A stretch of DNA of 64,000 bases from [Clostridium] asparagiforme DSM 15981 (GCA_025149125.1 CP102272.1:6262001-6326000), one strand, 5' to 3'; counted from the stretch's first letter, positions 8,742-17,937 are shown. A program made the numbers and translations. Notes: a model not told the origin generated them from the sequence alone.

Positions 8742-9722
8742 TCACGTTTCGTAGCTGAATTTCATCCCCCAGGACTCCCGTATCTCATCCATAAGCCGCA
8801 GCACCGTCAGGCTGTCTGCGGGCTTTAAAATATCGCTGGTGCTCATTCCCGCGCGCACGCACCGGTCCACCTCCCGGATCTGATACTCAAACCCGTTGAT
8901 CTCCCAGGGAAGCGACACCTCGTAGGACTGGCCTCCGTAGGGAGTTACAGTCATGGTCCGGGCCATCTGGAAGTCCGGCAGCCAGATCGCTCCCCTGGTT
9001 CCGAACACAGCCGCGGCGCGCCCCAGGTCCATGCCGATGGCCTGTACGGCGTGGGCGCTCCTTCCACCCGGGTATGTCAGGGAAACAGCGCTGAAATCGT
9101 CGGTGCCGTACTCGCTGATGTGAACATTGGACTCAAAGGAAAGCGGGGCCGCTCCCATCACCATGTGCAGAAAGCCCAGATTGTAGATACCGATGTCCAG
9201 CAACGCTCCGCCGCCCAGATCAGAGTTGAATTTCCGGTCTTTTCTGGCCCCCTTGGCAATAAAACCGTACTCACAGCGCGCATGGCGCACCTCCCCGATC
9301 ACGCCCTGGGCGATCAGCCCCATCATGTGCTGAAGCTGGGGCAGGAAGCGGATCCAGAACGCTTCCATGATGAAAAGTCCCTTCTCCTCCGCCAGCCGGT
9401 AAAGCTCCTCCGCCTGGGCCACGCTGGTGGTGAAGGGCTTCTCGCAGAGCACGTGCTTGCCCGCGTTCAGGCACATTTTACAATTCTCATAGTGCATATT
9501 GTTGGGTGTGGAAATGTAGACGGCCTCCACCTGCGGGTCCGCCGCCATCGCCTCGTAGGAATCGTAAAAGGCCGGAATATGGTACTTTTTAGCAAACTCC
9601 CGGGCGGAATCCATTTTCCTGGACCCCACCGCCGCAAGGGACGCCTCCCGGCTGTCCATGCTGCACACCGTCAGTGCAAATTTGTTGGCAATCGATCCCG
9701 TCGCCAGTATACCCCATCGCAT
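8742..9722 (-). CDS. Gfo/Idh/MocA-family oxidoreductase
   Basis: A 326-residue NAD(P)-dependent dehydrogenase. The N-terminal Rossmann fold starts at RWGILATGSIANKFA, the motif CEKPFTTS near residue 93 is the family's conserved EKP, and GGGALLDIGIYNLGFL near 170 belongs to the C-terminal substrate domain. Such enzymes oxidise or reduce sugars, inositols or related polyols. It lies 3 bp behind the guanylate-kinase-like gene and is the last gene of that operon. The specific substrate cannot be told. Confidence 0.9.
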   Translation of the reverse strand: MRWGILATGSIANKFALTVCSMDSREASLAAVGSRKMDSAREFAKKYHIPAFYDSYEAMAADPQVEAVYISTPNNMHYENCKMCLNAGKHVLCEKPFTTSVAQAEELYRLAEEKGLFIMEAFWIRFLPQLQHMMGLIAQGVIGEVRHARCEYGFIAKGARKDRKFNSDLGGGALLDIGIYNLGFLHMVMGAAPLSFESNVHISEYGTDDFSAVSLTYPGGRSAHAVQAIGMDLGRAAAVFGTRGAIWLPDFQMARTMTVTPYGGQSYEVSLPWEINGFEYQIREVDRCVRAGMSTSDILKPADSLTVLRLMDEIRESWGMKFSYET

Positions 9723-9725
9723 GAT

Positions 9726-10337
9726 TCAACGCTCCTTCCCGCTGCCGGGTTCCCCGCTCTTTGCCAGGATATCCCGCACAATCTGCTCAATACACGTTTC
9801 CAGTTCCAGGTTCTCGTACTGCTTTGTGATGCCGCACCGCAGGAGATTTTCTTCCTTAAAATCCTCCTCGTCGGCCAGAAAACGCCTGCAAAGCTCTTTG
9901 TATTTGGGCACCGCCTGCTCCCGCTCCCGGGCGATGGCCCGCTCCAGTCTCAATCCGTCCTCCACGCAGATGTACACCGGCACCAGGGCGGACGGCCCGT
10001 AATACGCCTGAAGCTCCTCATAGGATTCCAGCGTGCCCATCATCAGGTAATTGCCCTGCGCCAGATCGATCTGCCCGTCGTCCACCGTGAAATAGCTCCA
10101 GGGACCGTAGACCGTCTGATAGGTCCTGCACTCGATCAGGGTGCCGTTTTTGCGGGTCTCCTCCAAAAACGTCTGATCCACAAAAAAATACTCCACGCCA
10201 TTGTGTTCCCCGTCCCGGATGGGCCGGGTGGTGTACATTTTCACGGTTCTGTAGCCGCTCAGGCGGCTGCACAAGCGTTTGAATATGGTATCCTTGCCCG
10301 AAGCGCTCTTTCCCATCACATAAAAAATCTTTCCCAT
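9726..10337 (-). CDS. Guanylate-kinase-like P-loop protein
   Basis: A 203-residue protein starting MGKIFYVMGKSASGKDT, with the P-loop at residues 9-16, followed by TTRPIRDGEHNGVEYFFV, the GMP-binding region of guanylate kinases. The ATG at 10337 is preferred over an upstream TTG because AGGAAA lies about 8 bp before it. Downstream, the region after residue 110 departs from housekeeping Gmk, so this is probably a paralogue. Members of this group are commonly found behind Orn/Lys/Arg decarboxylase-family genes in Clostridia, as here, where only 13 bp separate them; the functional link is unknown. Confidence 0.8.
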   Translation of the reverse strand: MGKIFYVMGKSASGKDTIFKRLCSRLSGYRTVKMYTTRPIRDGEHNGVEYFFVDQTFLEETRKNGTLIECRTYQTVYGPWSYFTVDDGQIDLAQGNYLMMGTLESYEELQAYYGPSALVPVYICVEDGLRLERAIAREREQAVPKYKELCRRFLADEEDFKEENLLRCGITKQYENLELETCIEQIVRDILAKSGEPGSGKER

Positions 10338-10350
10338 TTTCACTGTTTTC

Positions 10351-11931
10351 CTATCTGTCAATATTCTGTCTCACCACGAGCAGCCATTCCAGCGCGCGGT
10401 CCTGGGGCCCCTGCACCGGAAGTCCCTGTTCCATAAAGCGGAGCACCAGATCCAGGGCTTCCCCGCTTATCTCCTCACCCGGCGCCACAATGGGAATCCC
10501 TGGCGGGTAAATGTAAATATACTCGCCGGAAATGCGCCCGCCGCTCTCCCGCAGCGCCACCCGCTCCAGGTCTTTGTCCATGGCCGAAGCGATGGGCATC
10601 AGGCTGCGGAGGCGGGGGAAGGGGGCGCAGGTCTGTGAAGCGAGGGGCAGCGCCGGGCTGTTTGCAGCTGCGTCCGCCCCGCCTGTACCGGCCCATCCAC
10701 CCTGATTTGGATTGCCTGTTTTTTCCAATTTTTGTGCCAGCTCCCGGTCAATCTTCATCACCGCAGCTTCCAGCCGGTCCAGTCCTTCCCCGCTGTCCAT
10801 CACCGACGTGATCGCGGTGGCGTACTCCGGCCCGCACATTTCCATCTCCAGATGGTACAACTCCCGCAGAATTCCATCCAGCTCAGTCCCGGTCATTCCC
10901 GTTCCGGCGGTGGATATCACCACCTTGGACATATCCGTGTCCCACACGCCACAGCTGCCTTTAAGCCATTCCCCGGCCAGACGCAGACACCGCATTTTAC
11001 TCAGATTATCCCGCAGCCGCCCCATCCGCTCCATATAGCGGTCGATGGCATTTCCGGGCGCGCCCCGGTCCAGGCGCAGCCGCTCCATGAGCCAGACGGC
11101 GTTCTCAATGGACGCCATCAACACATAAGACGGGCTGCTGCTCTGGTAAATCTGCAAAAATCGTTCCAGGCGGCCAATATCCACATAGGGTCCGCCCTTG
11201 TCCCGGTTCAAATTCACATGCAGCAGCGCGGTCTGGGTCAGGCTGGGCAGCGTCTTGTGGATACTCTGAATCACCAGGTCCGCCCCCAGCTCCAGCGCCG
11301 ATTGCGGAAACTCCCGCCCATACCGGAAATGCGCCCCATGGGCTTCATCCACAATCAGCGGCAGCCCCGCCCGGTGGACAATCTCCGCAATTTTGTGGAT
11401 ATCGGACACAATTCCGTCGTAAGTTGGGGATACCACCATCACCGCCCGGGTATCCGGGTACTGCCTGAGCGACTTTTCCACATCCTCCGGCAAAATCCCG
11501 CCCTGTATCCCCAATCCGGGCACGGTCTGTGGATACAGATACACCGGCTTTAAACGGTTCAGATACACCGCGTGATACACCGACTTGTGACAGTTGCGCG
11601 CCGTCAGAATCCGGCTCTCAAATCCCGCCGCCGCGCTGATGGCCGCCAAAATCCCGCCGCTGCTGCCGTTCACCAGATAGTACGTCCGGTCCGCCCCGTA
11701 AACGCCGGCCGCCCACTCCATGGATTCCCGCAGAATTCCCTCCGGATGGTGCAGGTTGTCAAACCCTTCGATCTCCGTGATATCCACGGTAAACGGATTG
11801 GGAAATTCCAGCTCTCCCATCTCCCCATCCCCCGCCCCGGCCAGGCGCTTGTGCCCGGGCATATGAAATGGGTACATATCCGTCTCATTGTACGCCTTCA
11901 GGCGGCTGATCAGCCGTTCCTCCCGCCTCAT
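10351..11931 (-). CDS. Orn/Lys/Arg decarboxylase-family PLP enzyme
   Basis: A 526-residue fold-type I PLP enzyme of the Orn/Lys/Arg decarboxylase group, of the short form without an N-terminal wing domain. MPGHKR occurs near residue 25, GSSGGILAAI near 87, VDEAHGAHF near 202 and the PLP lysine in SIHKTLPSLTQTA near 230. A start at 12126 would be possible but is rejected: ATG 11931 overlaps the stop of the upstream gene in an ATGA and the family begins at this point. A Gly/Ala-rich insertion (about 411-425) interrupts the C-terminal part. Substrate could be arginine, lysine or ornithine, leading to agmatine, cadaverine or putrescine. Confidence 0.88.
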   Translation of the reverse strand: MRREERLISRLKAYNETDMYPFHMPGHKRLAGAGDGEMGELEFPNPFTVDITEIEGFDNLHHPEGILRESMEWAAGVYGADRTYYLVNGSSGGILAAISAAAGFESRILTARNCHKSVYHAVYLNRLKPVYLYPQTVPGLGIQGGILPEDVEKSLRQYPDTRAVMVVSPTYDGIVSDIHKIAEIVHRAGLPLIVDEAHGAHFRYGREFPQSALELGADLVIQSIHKTLPSLTQTALLHVNLNRDKGGPYVDIGRLERFLQIYQSSSPSYVLMASIENAVWLMERLRLDRGAPGNAIDRYMERMGRLRDNLSKMRCLRLAGEWLKGSCGVWDTDMSKVVISTAGTGMTGTELDGILRELYHLEMEMCGPEYATAITSVMDSGEGLDRLEAAVMKIDRELAQKLEKTGNPNQGGWAGTGGADAAANSPALPLASQTCAPFPRLRSLMPIASAMDKDLERVALRESGGRISGEYIYIYPPGIPIVAPGEEISGEALDLVLRFMEQGLPVQGPQDRALEWLLVVRQNIDR

Positions 11932-12509
11932 CGCAATTCCTCGTTTCCTGTTATTTTCCCTGTGCGATCCCTGTTTTGATTCTCCGCCGCTAACCGGACC
12001 AGCAGCTCCAGGCAATGCCGGACATCCCGGCGGCGTTTTAAAACCACCACCTTGCGCGGGTACCGCTCCATCAAATCCCGGAACTGCTGCCTGCGCTCCC
12101 GGCTCCGCCCGTCCCGCAGAATCCACAGCAGAAATTCCAGATCCATTTTCTCGTCGCAGCCCTCGGCGATGCTCTCCCGGGCGCGGCCTTTATATTTCCA
12201 GTTCCGGTACAGCGCCTGAGGCAGGCAGATCCGGCGTGGAAAATCCATAAAGAAAATCAAATCCGCCTCAGCCATTCTGCGCTCCTGGTGGAAATTCGCG
12301 TAATTTCCATCAATCACCCAGCCCCGTTCCCGGTTCTCGTTCAGAAAGTCCTCCACCATTCCCCGGGCCTCCGCCCGGTCCCGCTCCTGCCAGCCCGGCA
12401 GAAACTGAACCTTGTCCAGAAACAGCACCGGACACCCCGTCATCTCCCCCAATCTCGCCGCCAACGTAGATTTCCCCGACGCCGAATACCCGATCACTGC
12501 AATTTTCAT
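11928..12509 (-). CDS. FlaR-like/adenylate-kinase-like P-loop protein
   Basis: A 193-residue P-loop protein: MKIAVIGYSASGKST at the N-terminus, then FLDKVQFLPGW and VIDGNYAN, the pattern of proteins annotated as DNA topology modulation protein FlaR. Despite the name, biochemical function in this family is poorly defined and a small-molecule kinase is more likely. First gene of the operon with the PLP decarboxylase, with a 4-bp overlap. The gene is preceded by GGAGG and by the duplicated TATAAT-containing element at 12544-12614. Confidence 0.75.
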   Translation of the reverse strand: MKIAVIGYSASGKSTLAARLGEMTGCPVLFLDKVQFLPGWQERDRAEARGMVEDFLNENRERGWVIDGNYANFHQERRMAEADLIFFMDFPRRICLPQALYRNWKYKGRARESIAEGCDEKMDLEFLLWILRDGRSRERRQQFRDLMERYPRKVVVLKRRRDVRHCLELLVRLAAENQNRDRTGKITGNEELR

Positions 12510-12543
12510 GCCGCCCTCCTCCTCTGAATGGTTTTGTGTGCTC

Positions 12544-12614
12544 GCTACGTTTCCTTATTATACCTTGTCATTGACCGCCAGGTCGATGATAAGAGCTACG
12601 TTTCCTTATTATAC
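12544..12614 (-). promoter_or_regulatory. Duplicated 20-bp element with TATAAT in the FlaR-like operon promoter region
   Basis: The 20-bp sequence at 12544-12563 recurs exactly at 12595-12614, 51 bp apart. On the minus strand each copy begins GTATAATAAGGAAACG, so each carries a consensus -10 hexamer. The -35 regions are weak (CGACCT and TTTAAA at about 17 bp). They may be two alternative promoters or two operator copies. Confidence 0.5.
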
Positions 12615-12675
12615 TATACTTACCAAAAAATTTAAATTATTTTCGCAGCCGTCTCCCTCCACAAATTATGCATGC

Positions 12676-12702
12676 AAAAAGCGGGGATTATTTTCTCCCC
12701 GC
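12676..12702 (-). terminator. Terminator behind the metallo-hydrolase gene
   Basis: On the minus strand GCGGGGA, a loop of eight, then TCCCCGC are followed by TTTTT. It ends the ABC transporter/MBL operon. Confidence 0.8.
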
Positions 12703-12755
12703 ATACCGCAACATTCCAGATTTCCCCTACCGCAATCGCCGCTTTGTCCTGACCG

Positions 12756-13877
12756 TCATCCCAATCCCCTCTTCGACCCGGTTCCGGCAGCCTGAAAATA
12801 AAGCTCCCTGCGTCCATTATGAAAGGGCACCACGGTCTGAAAATTATTTTGCTCCAGAAGCGCCATAAAATCTCCCATACTCTGGTGGTGGGGAAAATGC
12901 GCCCGGACCGCCTTTTTTCCGTCCAAAAGCGTCTGTACGAAACCGCCCGGCTTTACTCTGCCCGTAATGATCACAAGACCTCCCCGCGCCAGCTCCCGCT
13001 CCGCCAGACTCCTGCAGCGCTCCTGCTCCAAGTGGGTGTCCCCCAGCAGCAGAATGTCATATACGTCCCGTTCCAACCGTTTCTCCGGTTGTTCCTCCAG
13101 GAACGCACGAATCTGCTCCTCTCTCCCTGCACGCAGCCACTCACCGTACCCGCACACCTGCTCCACAGCCGCGGTAAACCCCTGATCCGCGGCGATCTCC
13201 GCCTGCGGAAAATTCTCCTTTATCAACGCAATCAGTTCGAGTCCACGGCCATACCTGGGCAGCGGCAGAACCACCCGGCGGCCGTCAGCAATACAAGGGC
13301 CGATCCATTCCAAAATCCGGCTCCGGAGAGCCCGCGCATCCTCCTGCGTGTCCGGGTGGGCGCAGTCCACGATTGCCAGATCCGCCCTCCTCCCCTTCAC
13401 CTGGTCCACGGCAAATGCCAGTGGTCCGGGCTGATAATCCCCGGAATAAAAACAACTTTTTCCCGAATCCCATATATGAAACCAAAGGCCGCCAACGCAG
13501 TGTCCGCTCCTTCCGCAGGAAAAATGCAGATCCCGCCCCAGCCCCATGGGCCAGGCGGACAACGGGTCCGCCTGGATCACCTTGTTGTAACGGATCCTGG
13601 CCAACTCCACAGTAGCCCCAGCTGCCACCAGCCACCCCCGGAAGCCCCGGGAAACCAGCCTTGAAAACGCTCCGCTGTGATCCTTATGACAATGGCTCAG
13701 AAACAGATATTCCGTTCTCTCCAAAAGCTCCGCCTCCACCTCCGGCCAGGGGTTTTCGTCCGTGTCCATGATTCCGCAGTCCAGCATATAATACCGGCCC
13801 TGAGCGAAGGGGATCAAAAAACAGCTCCGCCCGTGTTCCCCATACCCGCCTTTAACAATCAGCCGATCCATATACAT
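12756..13877 (-). CDS. Metallo-beta-lactamase-fold hydrolase
   Basis: A 373-residue MBL-fold protein. The zinc motif SHCHKDH (H62, H64, D66, H67) is intact, further ligand candidates are H in GRSGHCVGG and D in YSGDY, and a second half with LLLGDTH and PHHQSMGDF could complete the site as in the beta-CASP or exonuclease-like members. ATG 13877 is taken as start because GAGGGAGAAG lies just upstream; it overlaps the end of the ABC ATPase gene by 26 bp, so the gene is translated as part of that operon. Substrate unknown: nucleic acid, phosphodiester or a phosphonate-derived ester are all possible. Confidence 0.8.
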   Translation of the reverse strand: MYMDRLIVKGGYGEHGRSCFLIPFAQGRYYMLDCGIMDTDENPWPEVEAELLERTEYLFLSHCHKDHSGAFSRLVSRGFRGWLVAAGATVELARIRYNKVIQADPLSAWPMGLGRDLHFSCGRSGHCVGGLWFHIWDSGKSCFYSGDYQPGPLAFAVDQVKGRRADLAIVDCAHPDTQEDARALRSRILEWIGPCIADGRRVVLPLPRYGRGLELIALIKENFPQAEIAADQGFTAAVEQVCGYGEWLRAGREEQIRAFLEEQPEKRLERDVYDILLLGDTHLEQERCRSLAERELARGGLVIITGRVKPGGFVQTLLDGKKAVRAHFPHHQSMGDFMALLEQNNFQTVVPFHNGRRELYFQAAGTGSKRGLG

Positions 13878-14934
13878 ACAGCTTCTCCCTCTCCACTTCG
13901 ATATAACCGGACTTATGCTCCTCAATCGGTCCGCTGTGCAGAAAACACAGCTCGTCTCCGTCCATTGTCCGGGTTTTGATGCGGTAGAAACCGCCCTCGA
14001 AGGTGGACATCAACACCGTAACCGCAAAACAGTTCTCTCCCCTGACGCTGCTCCACCTGCAGTCCTCGGGCCTAAAACGCACCTGGCAGGATAATTCCCC
14101 GCGGCCCTCTCCCGGGAAATACATTCCTTCCACAATGTCCTGGCCAATTCGCACGCGGCAGGTATCCCCTGCCGCCCCACTCTCCAAAACCGCCCGTTTC
14201 AGCCTGTTTCCCGCGCCCAGAAGCCCGGCCACCAGCGCGGTCCCCGGCCTGAGATAACAGGTGCGCGGCTTATCCGCCTGATCGATCCTGCCCCTGTTCA
14301 TGATAATGATCCGGTCCGCCATGGCAAAGGCTTCCGACGGGTCGTGGGTCACATGAAACACCGTGGTTTTTAGCTTGTGAAACAGATAGGCCATCTCCGT
14401 GCGCATCTCGATGCGCAGCTGTACGTCCAGGTTGCAAAGCGGCTCATCCAACAGAAGAATGGACGGCTTGGTCACCAGCGCCCGCGCGATGGCCACCCGT
14501 TGCTGCTGGCCGCCGGAGAGCTCCGCCGGATACCGCGACATCAATCCGTCCAGATGCAGCAGACCTGCAATCTCCTCCACCCGTTTCCTGCACTCCGCCG
14601 GATCCACCTTGCCCACCTTCAGACCATAAGTAATATTGTCCTCCACCTTCATGTGGGGCCAGAGCGCAAAGTCCTGAAATACCATGTTGATCCCCCGTTT
14701 TTCCGGGGGAAGCGTACGGCGCTTGTCCGAAACCTCCCGGCCTCGGATCCGCACCAGTCCCTGATCCAGGGGCAGTATACCGGCAATGATGCGCAAAAGC
14801 GTGGATTTGCCACAGCCTGAAGGCCCCAGCACGCTGATAATTTCCCCTTCCTTTACCTCCATGCTGACGCCGCCCAGCACAGGCGTTCTGCCGTAGTTCT
14901 TTACCACGTTTTGTAGCTCAAGTATTGTCTGCAT
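13852..14934 (-). CDS. ABC transporter ATP-binding protein, FbpC/PotA type
   Basis: A 360-residue ATPase. Walker A GPSGCGKST is at 37-45, the Q-loop is in VFQDFALWPHM, the signature LSGGQQQR is near 133, Walker B in LLLDEPL and the H-loop in HVTHDPSEA. A C-terminal TOBE-like region of about 120 residues marks the group that imports iron, spermidine/putrescine, thiamine or phosphonates. ATG 14934 is chosen over an upstream TTG because GAGGAAACAG precedes it; it overlaps the permease gene by 17 bp. Confidence 0.92.
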   Translation of the reverse strand: MQTILELQNVVKNYGRTPVLGGVSMEVKEGEIISVLGPSGCGKSTLLRIIAGILPLDQGLVRIRGREVSDKRRTLPPEKRGINMVFQDFALWPHMKVEDNITYGLKVGKVDPAECRKRVEEIAGLLHLDGLMSRYPAELSGGQQQRVAIARALVTKPSILLLDEPLCNLDVQLRIEMRTEMAYLFHKLKTTVFHVTHDPSEAFAMADRIIIMNRGRIDQADKPRTCYLRPGTALVAGLLGAGNRLKRAVLESGAAGDTCRVRIGQDIVEGMYFPGEGRGELSCQVRFRPEDCRWSSVRGENCFAVTVLMSTFEGGFYRIKTRTMDGDELCFLHSGPIEEHKSGYIEVEREKLYVYGSADC

Positions 14935-16609
14935 TCTGTTTCCTCTTTCCAATGTTTAAACCGAATTCCAAAATCAGCATGATCCCGATGATAAACGTTC
15001 CGCCCACAATGGTAGCCGCCGCCGCGTAGCCGAACTTCAGGTCGTTGTAGGCATCGCTTATGTACACCGGCAGTGTGCTGAAATTGGGTGGATACAGGAT
15101 CGTGGTGATGGCCAGATTGAATACGCTTCCTCCAAACGCGGCTAAAACCGCAGAAACCGTGCTGGAATGGAGTAACGGCAAAAGGACCGTCCGAATCCGC
15201 CGCGCCAGGCCCGCGCCCTGTATCTGGGATGCGGTCAAAAGCTGCTCCGGAACCTTGGACATACCGCCCACCAGCACCCGGTTAATCAGCGGAACCGCGG
15301 AGGCCACGCTGGCCAGAACCAGAATTTCCGGTTTGCCGTACAGGTTTAATCCCACGGAAGCAAGCCATTTCTGGTTCCACACAAAAATATACCCGATACC
15401 CAGCACCACTCCCGGAACGGCCATGGCTGTCAGCGTCAGCAGGTCGATCAGCCGCTTCAGTTTAAACCGTGAGTAGGTCAGGAGATAGGCGGCCGCAAAT
15501 CCCACAAGCAATCCGATCACTGCGGCCACCGCCGCCAGACTCAGCGAATTTTGGACGCCCCGTATTAGCGCGCCGTCCAGCTGCAGCACTCCCCGGTAAT
15601 TATCCAGGGTAAAGCGGAATTTCTGTATACTAAAGGAATCCGAAAAGGACATGATAAAGTTGGAGCCCACCGGTATTCCCAGGGCAGCCAGACAGAACCC
15701 GCCGGACGCGGCCGTGATAACCGCCCCTTTCACTGGCCCCGGCTTGCGGGGCGTCACCCGTTCGGTCCCACAGCTCAGAAAATCGAACCGCTTTCTGCCC
15801 ATGGCGCAAAACTGGAGCGCCATGGCAACGACAATCATCACTACCAGGTACATTGAGAGCACCCCCGCCATGTCGAAGCGCACCGGAGACGAGCAGATGG
15901 CGCTGTAAATGGTGTAAGGCAGCGTAGGAAACGCATACACCGCCGTAATGGTGGACGACATGCCGTAATCCCCCACCGTATCCATGAAAATCAGCATAGC
16001 CGCGGAAAAATACGCAGGCAAACACAGCGGCATCTGCACGGTACGCCAAACCCGCAGCGGAGAAGCCCCGTTCATTCTGGCCGCATGAACCAGGCGGGCC
16101 GGATACCACTCCAGAGCTGCCTTGATGGCCACGTAAGCCATGGGATATTTACACAGCACCATCACACAGACCAGGCCGGGGAAGCTGAACAGAAAAGAGC
16201 TCATCCCCGGAATGTGCAGCCAGGAGCTGGCGATGCCGTTTCCGGAGGCAAAAAAGACCCACCCCTGGGCCAGAATAAAGGAGGGCATAATCATCAGAAT
16301 CCAGCTGACGATATCCAGCAGCCTGGCAAGCGGGAACTCGTAGCGCACTCTCACATGAGCCAGAGCCCCGGCCAAAAGGAGACCGAACACCGTGGTCGCC
16401 AGGCTGAGTCCGGCGGAATTGAAAAATGCCTTTTTCCACAGCGGACGGACAAACACATCCAGAACCAGACGAAGGTTTCCGGCGTCGAATTTATCAAGAG
16501 ACAGCCCCGGACATACGACCTGAGCCAGCACCGCCGCCAACGGCAGCAGCACCAGCACGGTCAGGATTCCCAGGACGCCGAAACCCGCAATATTTTCTTT
16601 TAATTTCAT
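14918..16609 (-). CDS. ABC transporter permease with two fused membrane modules (FbpB type)
   Basis: A 563-residue protein with about twelve membrane segments. Two EAA-type loops are visible, AARMNGASPLRVWRTVQMPL in the first half and ASQIQGAGLARRIRTVLLPL in the second, so one chain replaces the usual two permeases, as in FbpB and the PhnUV-like systems. The start is ATG 16609 with GGAG upstream; a longer frame from 16720 would run into the binding-protein gene and is rejected. Partner of the binding protein 17 bp upstream and the ATPase downstream. Confidence 0.92.
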   Translation of the reverse strand: MKLKENIAGFGVLGILTVLVLLPLAAVLAQVVCPGLSLDKFDAGNLRLVLDVFVRPLWKKAFFNSAGLSLATTVFGLLLAGALAHVRVRYEFPLARLLDIVSWILMIMPSFILAQGWVFFASGNGIASSWLHIPGMSSFLFSFPGLVCVMVLCKYPMAYVAIKAALEWYPARLVHAARMNGASPLRVWRTVQMPLCLPAYFSAAMLIFMDTVGDYGMSSTITAVYAFPTLPYTIYSAICSSPVRFDMAGVLSMYLVVMIVVAMALQFCAMGRKRFDFLSCGTERVTPRKPGPVKGAVITAASGGFCLAALGIPVGSNFIMSFSDSFSIQKFRFTLDNYRGVLQLDGALIRGVQNSLSLAAVAAVIGLLVGFAAAYLLTYSRFKLKRLIDLLTLTAMAVPGVVLGIGYIFVWNQKWLASVGLNLYGKPEILVLASVASAVPLINRVLVGGMSKVPEQLLTASQIQGAGLARRIRTVLLPLLHSSTVSAVLAAFGGSVFNLAITTILYPPNFSTLPVYISDAYNDLKFGYAAAATIVGGTFIIGIMLILEFGLNIGKRKQNADNT

Positions 16610-16625
16610 CTCTGCACTCCGGTAT

Positions 16626-17795
16626 CTACTGTGCGGACATATCGGCGAACCAAGCCTTAATCTCCGCCTCGTTCTTTGCGCCCCACTCGATGTCCGCCAC
16701 CGCCATTTTGGCGTTCTCATCCCGCTCTGCCTTCCGGTTTACGCCGTTCACGGAGGGCTCAAAATATCCCTCGTCCCCGGTGTCCACCAGCTTCTGCTGA
16801 GTCGCCGGATCCAGCAGGAAATTCACAAACAGCTTGGCAATCTCCATCTGGTCGGAACCGGCGTTTATAGCGGCAACTCTGGTGGAGCCGGGCGCGCCCT
16901 CCTCCGGCCATAATATCTGGATCGGCTCCCCTCCGGCCACCATATCGTAGGCGTTGGTCTCCTGCAGCAGCGCAATGGACACCTCGCCGCTGGCAAGGGC
17001 CTGGACTACCTGGGGATTTTTGGGATACACCTTCAGTCCCTGGCTGAACAGTTGGTTAAAATACGCTTTACCCCCGTCCATTCCCAGGCGGTTGAAGAAA
17101 TAGGCAGCCAGAGGATAGGCCGGAGCTGCCACTCCGGGATCGGCCATGCCCACCTGCCCTGCATAGGCCTCATCCGTCAGGTCTGCGAAGGTTCTGGGAG
17201 CGGAGGACTGGTCGTACTTGTCCGTCCGGTACACCAGCACGCCCGCCGCGTGGATGTCCGTGGGCCAGCAGCACTTATTGTCCGGCACCAGTCCTTTGGA
17301 AAACTCCGTCAGGTTTGCCGCATTCTCCGGCTCCCAGCCGGTCAGCAGGCTTCCATCCCCGGACAAATTGTACACGTCATACATAGAATCAATCCACACC
17401 ACATCCCACTGGGGATTGCTCTTCTCCGCCTCAATTCTGGACATGGTCTCCGCGCCGTTTCCGGCCACCACCTCCACATCGTACCCAGTTGCCTCTTTGA
17501 ACAAATCCCCGATCACGCCGTCGAAATCATTCAGATATACCAGCAACGGCTCCGTCTGGACCGGCGCATCCATTTCCGCGGAGCGACCATCCCCCGCGCC
17601 GGTTTCCCCTGCGGCTCCTGCTCCCTCCGCGTTTCCATCCGGGGTCCCGGTCTCCCCGCCGCTGCCCTCCGCGGTTTTTTCCACCACAGCTTGCGCCGGT
17701 ACTGTTCCTGCGGCCGTCTTTCCCTGGCCGCTCCCACAGGCGCTTACCGCCGCCGTCATACAGATGCAAAGTCCCAGTGCCAAGATTTTTTTCAT
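16626..17795 (-). CDS. Extracellular solute-binding lipoprotein of the ABC importer
   Basis: A 389-residue family 1/type 2 periplasmic binding protein. A lipoprotein signal with Cys at about residue 20 (VSACGSG) is followed by a Gly/Glu/Ala-rich linker up to residue 75, then the mature fold beginning with LLVYLNDFDGVIGDLFKEATG. The layout and the two-module permease resemble Fe(III) (FutA/FbpA) and 2-aminoethylphosphonate (PhnS) systems. The typical paired tyrosine ligands of ferric-binding proteins are not evident near the C-terminus, so iron is not assured. First gene of the SBP-permease-ATPase-MBL operon. Confidence 0.88.
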   Translation of the reverse strand: MKKILALGLCICMTAAVSACGSGQGKTAAGTVPAQAVVEKTAEGSGGETGTPDGNAEGAGAAGETGAGDGRSAEMDAPVQTEPLLVYLNDFDGVIGDLFKEATGYDVEVVAGNGAETMSRIEAEKSNPQWDVVWIDSMYDVYNLSGDGSLLTGWEPENAANLTEFSKGLVPDNKCCWPTDIHAAGVLVYRTDKYDQSSAPRTFADLTDEAYAGQVGMADPGVAAPAYPLAAYFFNRLGMDGGKAYFNQLFSQGLKVYPKNPQVVQALASGEVSIALLQETNAYDMVAGGEPIQILWPEEGAPGSTRVAAINAGSDQMEIAKLFVNFLLDPATQQKLVDTGDEGYFEPSVNGVNRKAERDENAKMAVADIEWGAKNEAEIKAWFADMSAQ

Positions 17796-17890
17796 TAATT
17801 ACGTTCCTCTCTCTCTTCGTTTGTTTCAGCTTAGCACTGGTTCGTTTTTGATAAAATCACAGTCCTGTAATTTGTTTGTAAAAAAACAGT

Positions 17891-17921
17891 AAAAAGCCGC
17901 CCCGAATCTCCCCGGAGCGGC
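17891..17921 (-). terminator. Terminator behind the EamA gene
   Basis: On the minus strand GCCGCTCCG and CGGGGCGGC pair around an 8-base loop, followed by TTTTTACTGTTTTTT. Confidence 0.8.
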
Positions 17922-17937
17922 CCATCCCGCCTTCATT

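Noticed and set aside
11932..12126. 65-residue N-terminal extension of the decarboxylase
   Set aside because: It lies in the overlapping FlaR-like gene, is Gly/Pro-rich in the wrong frame, and the family begins at the ATGA overlap.
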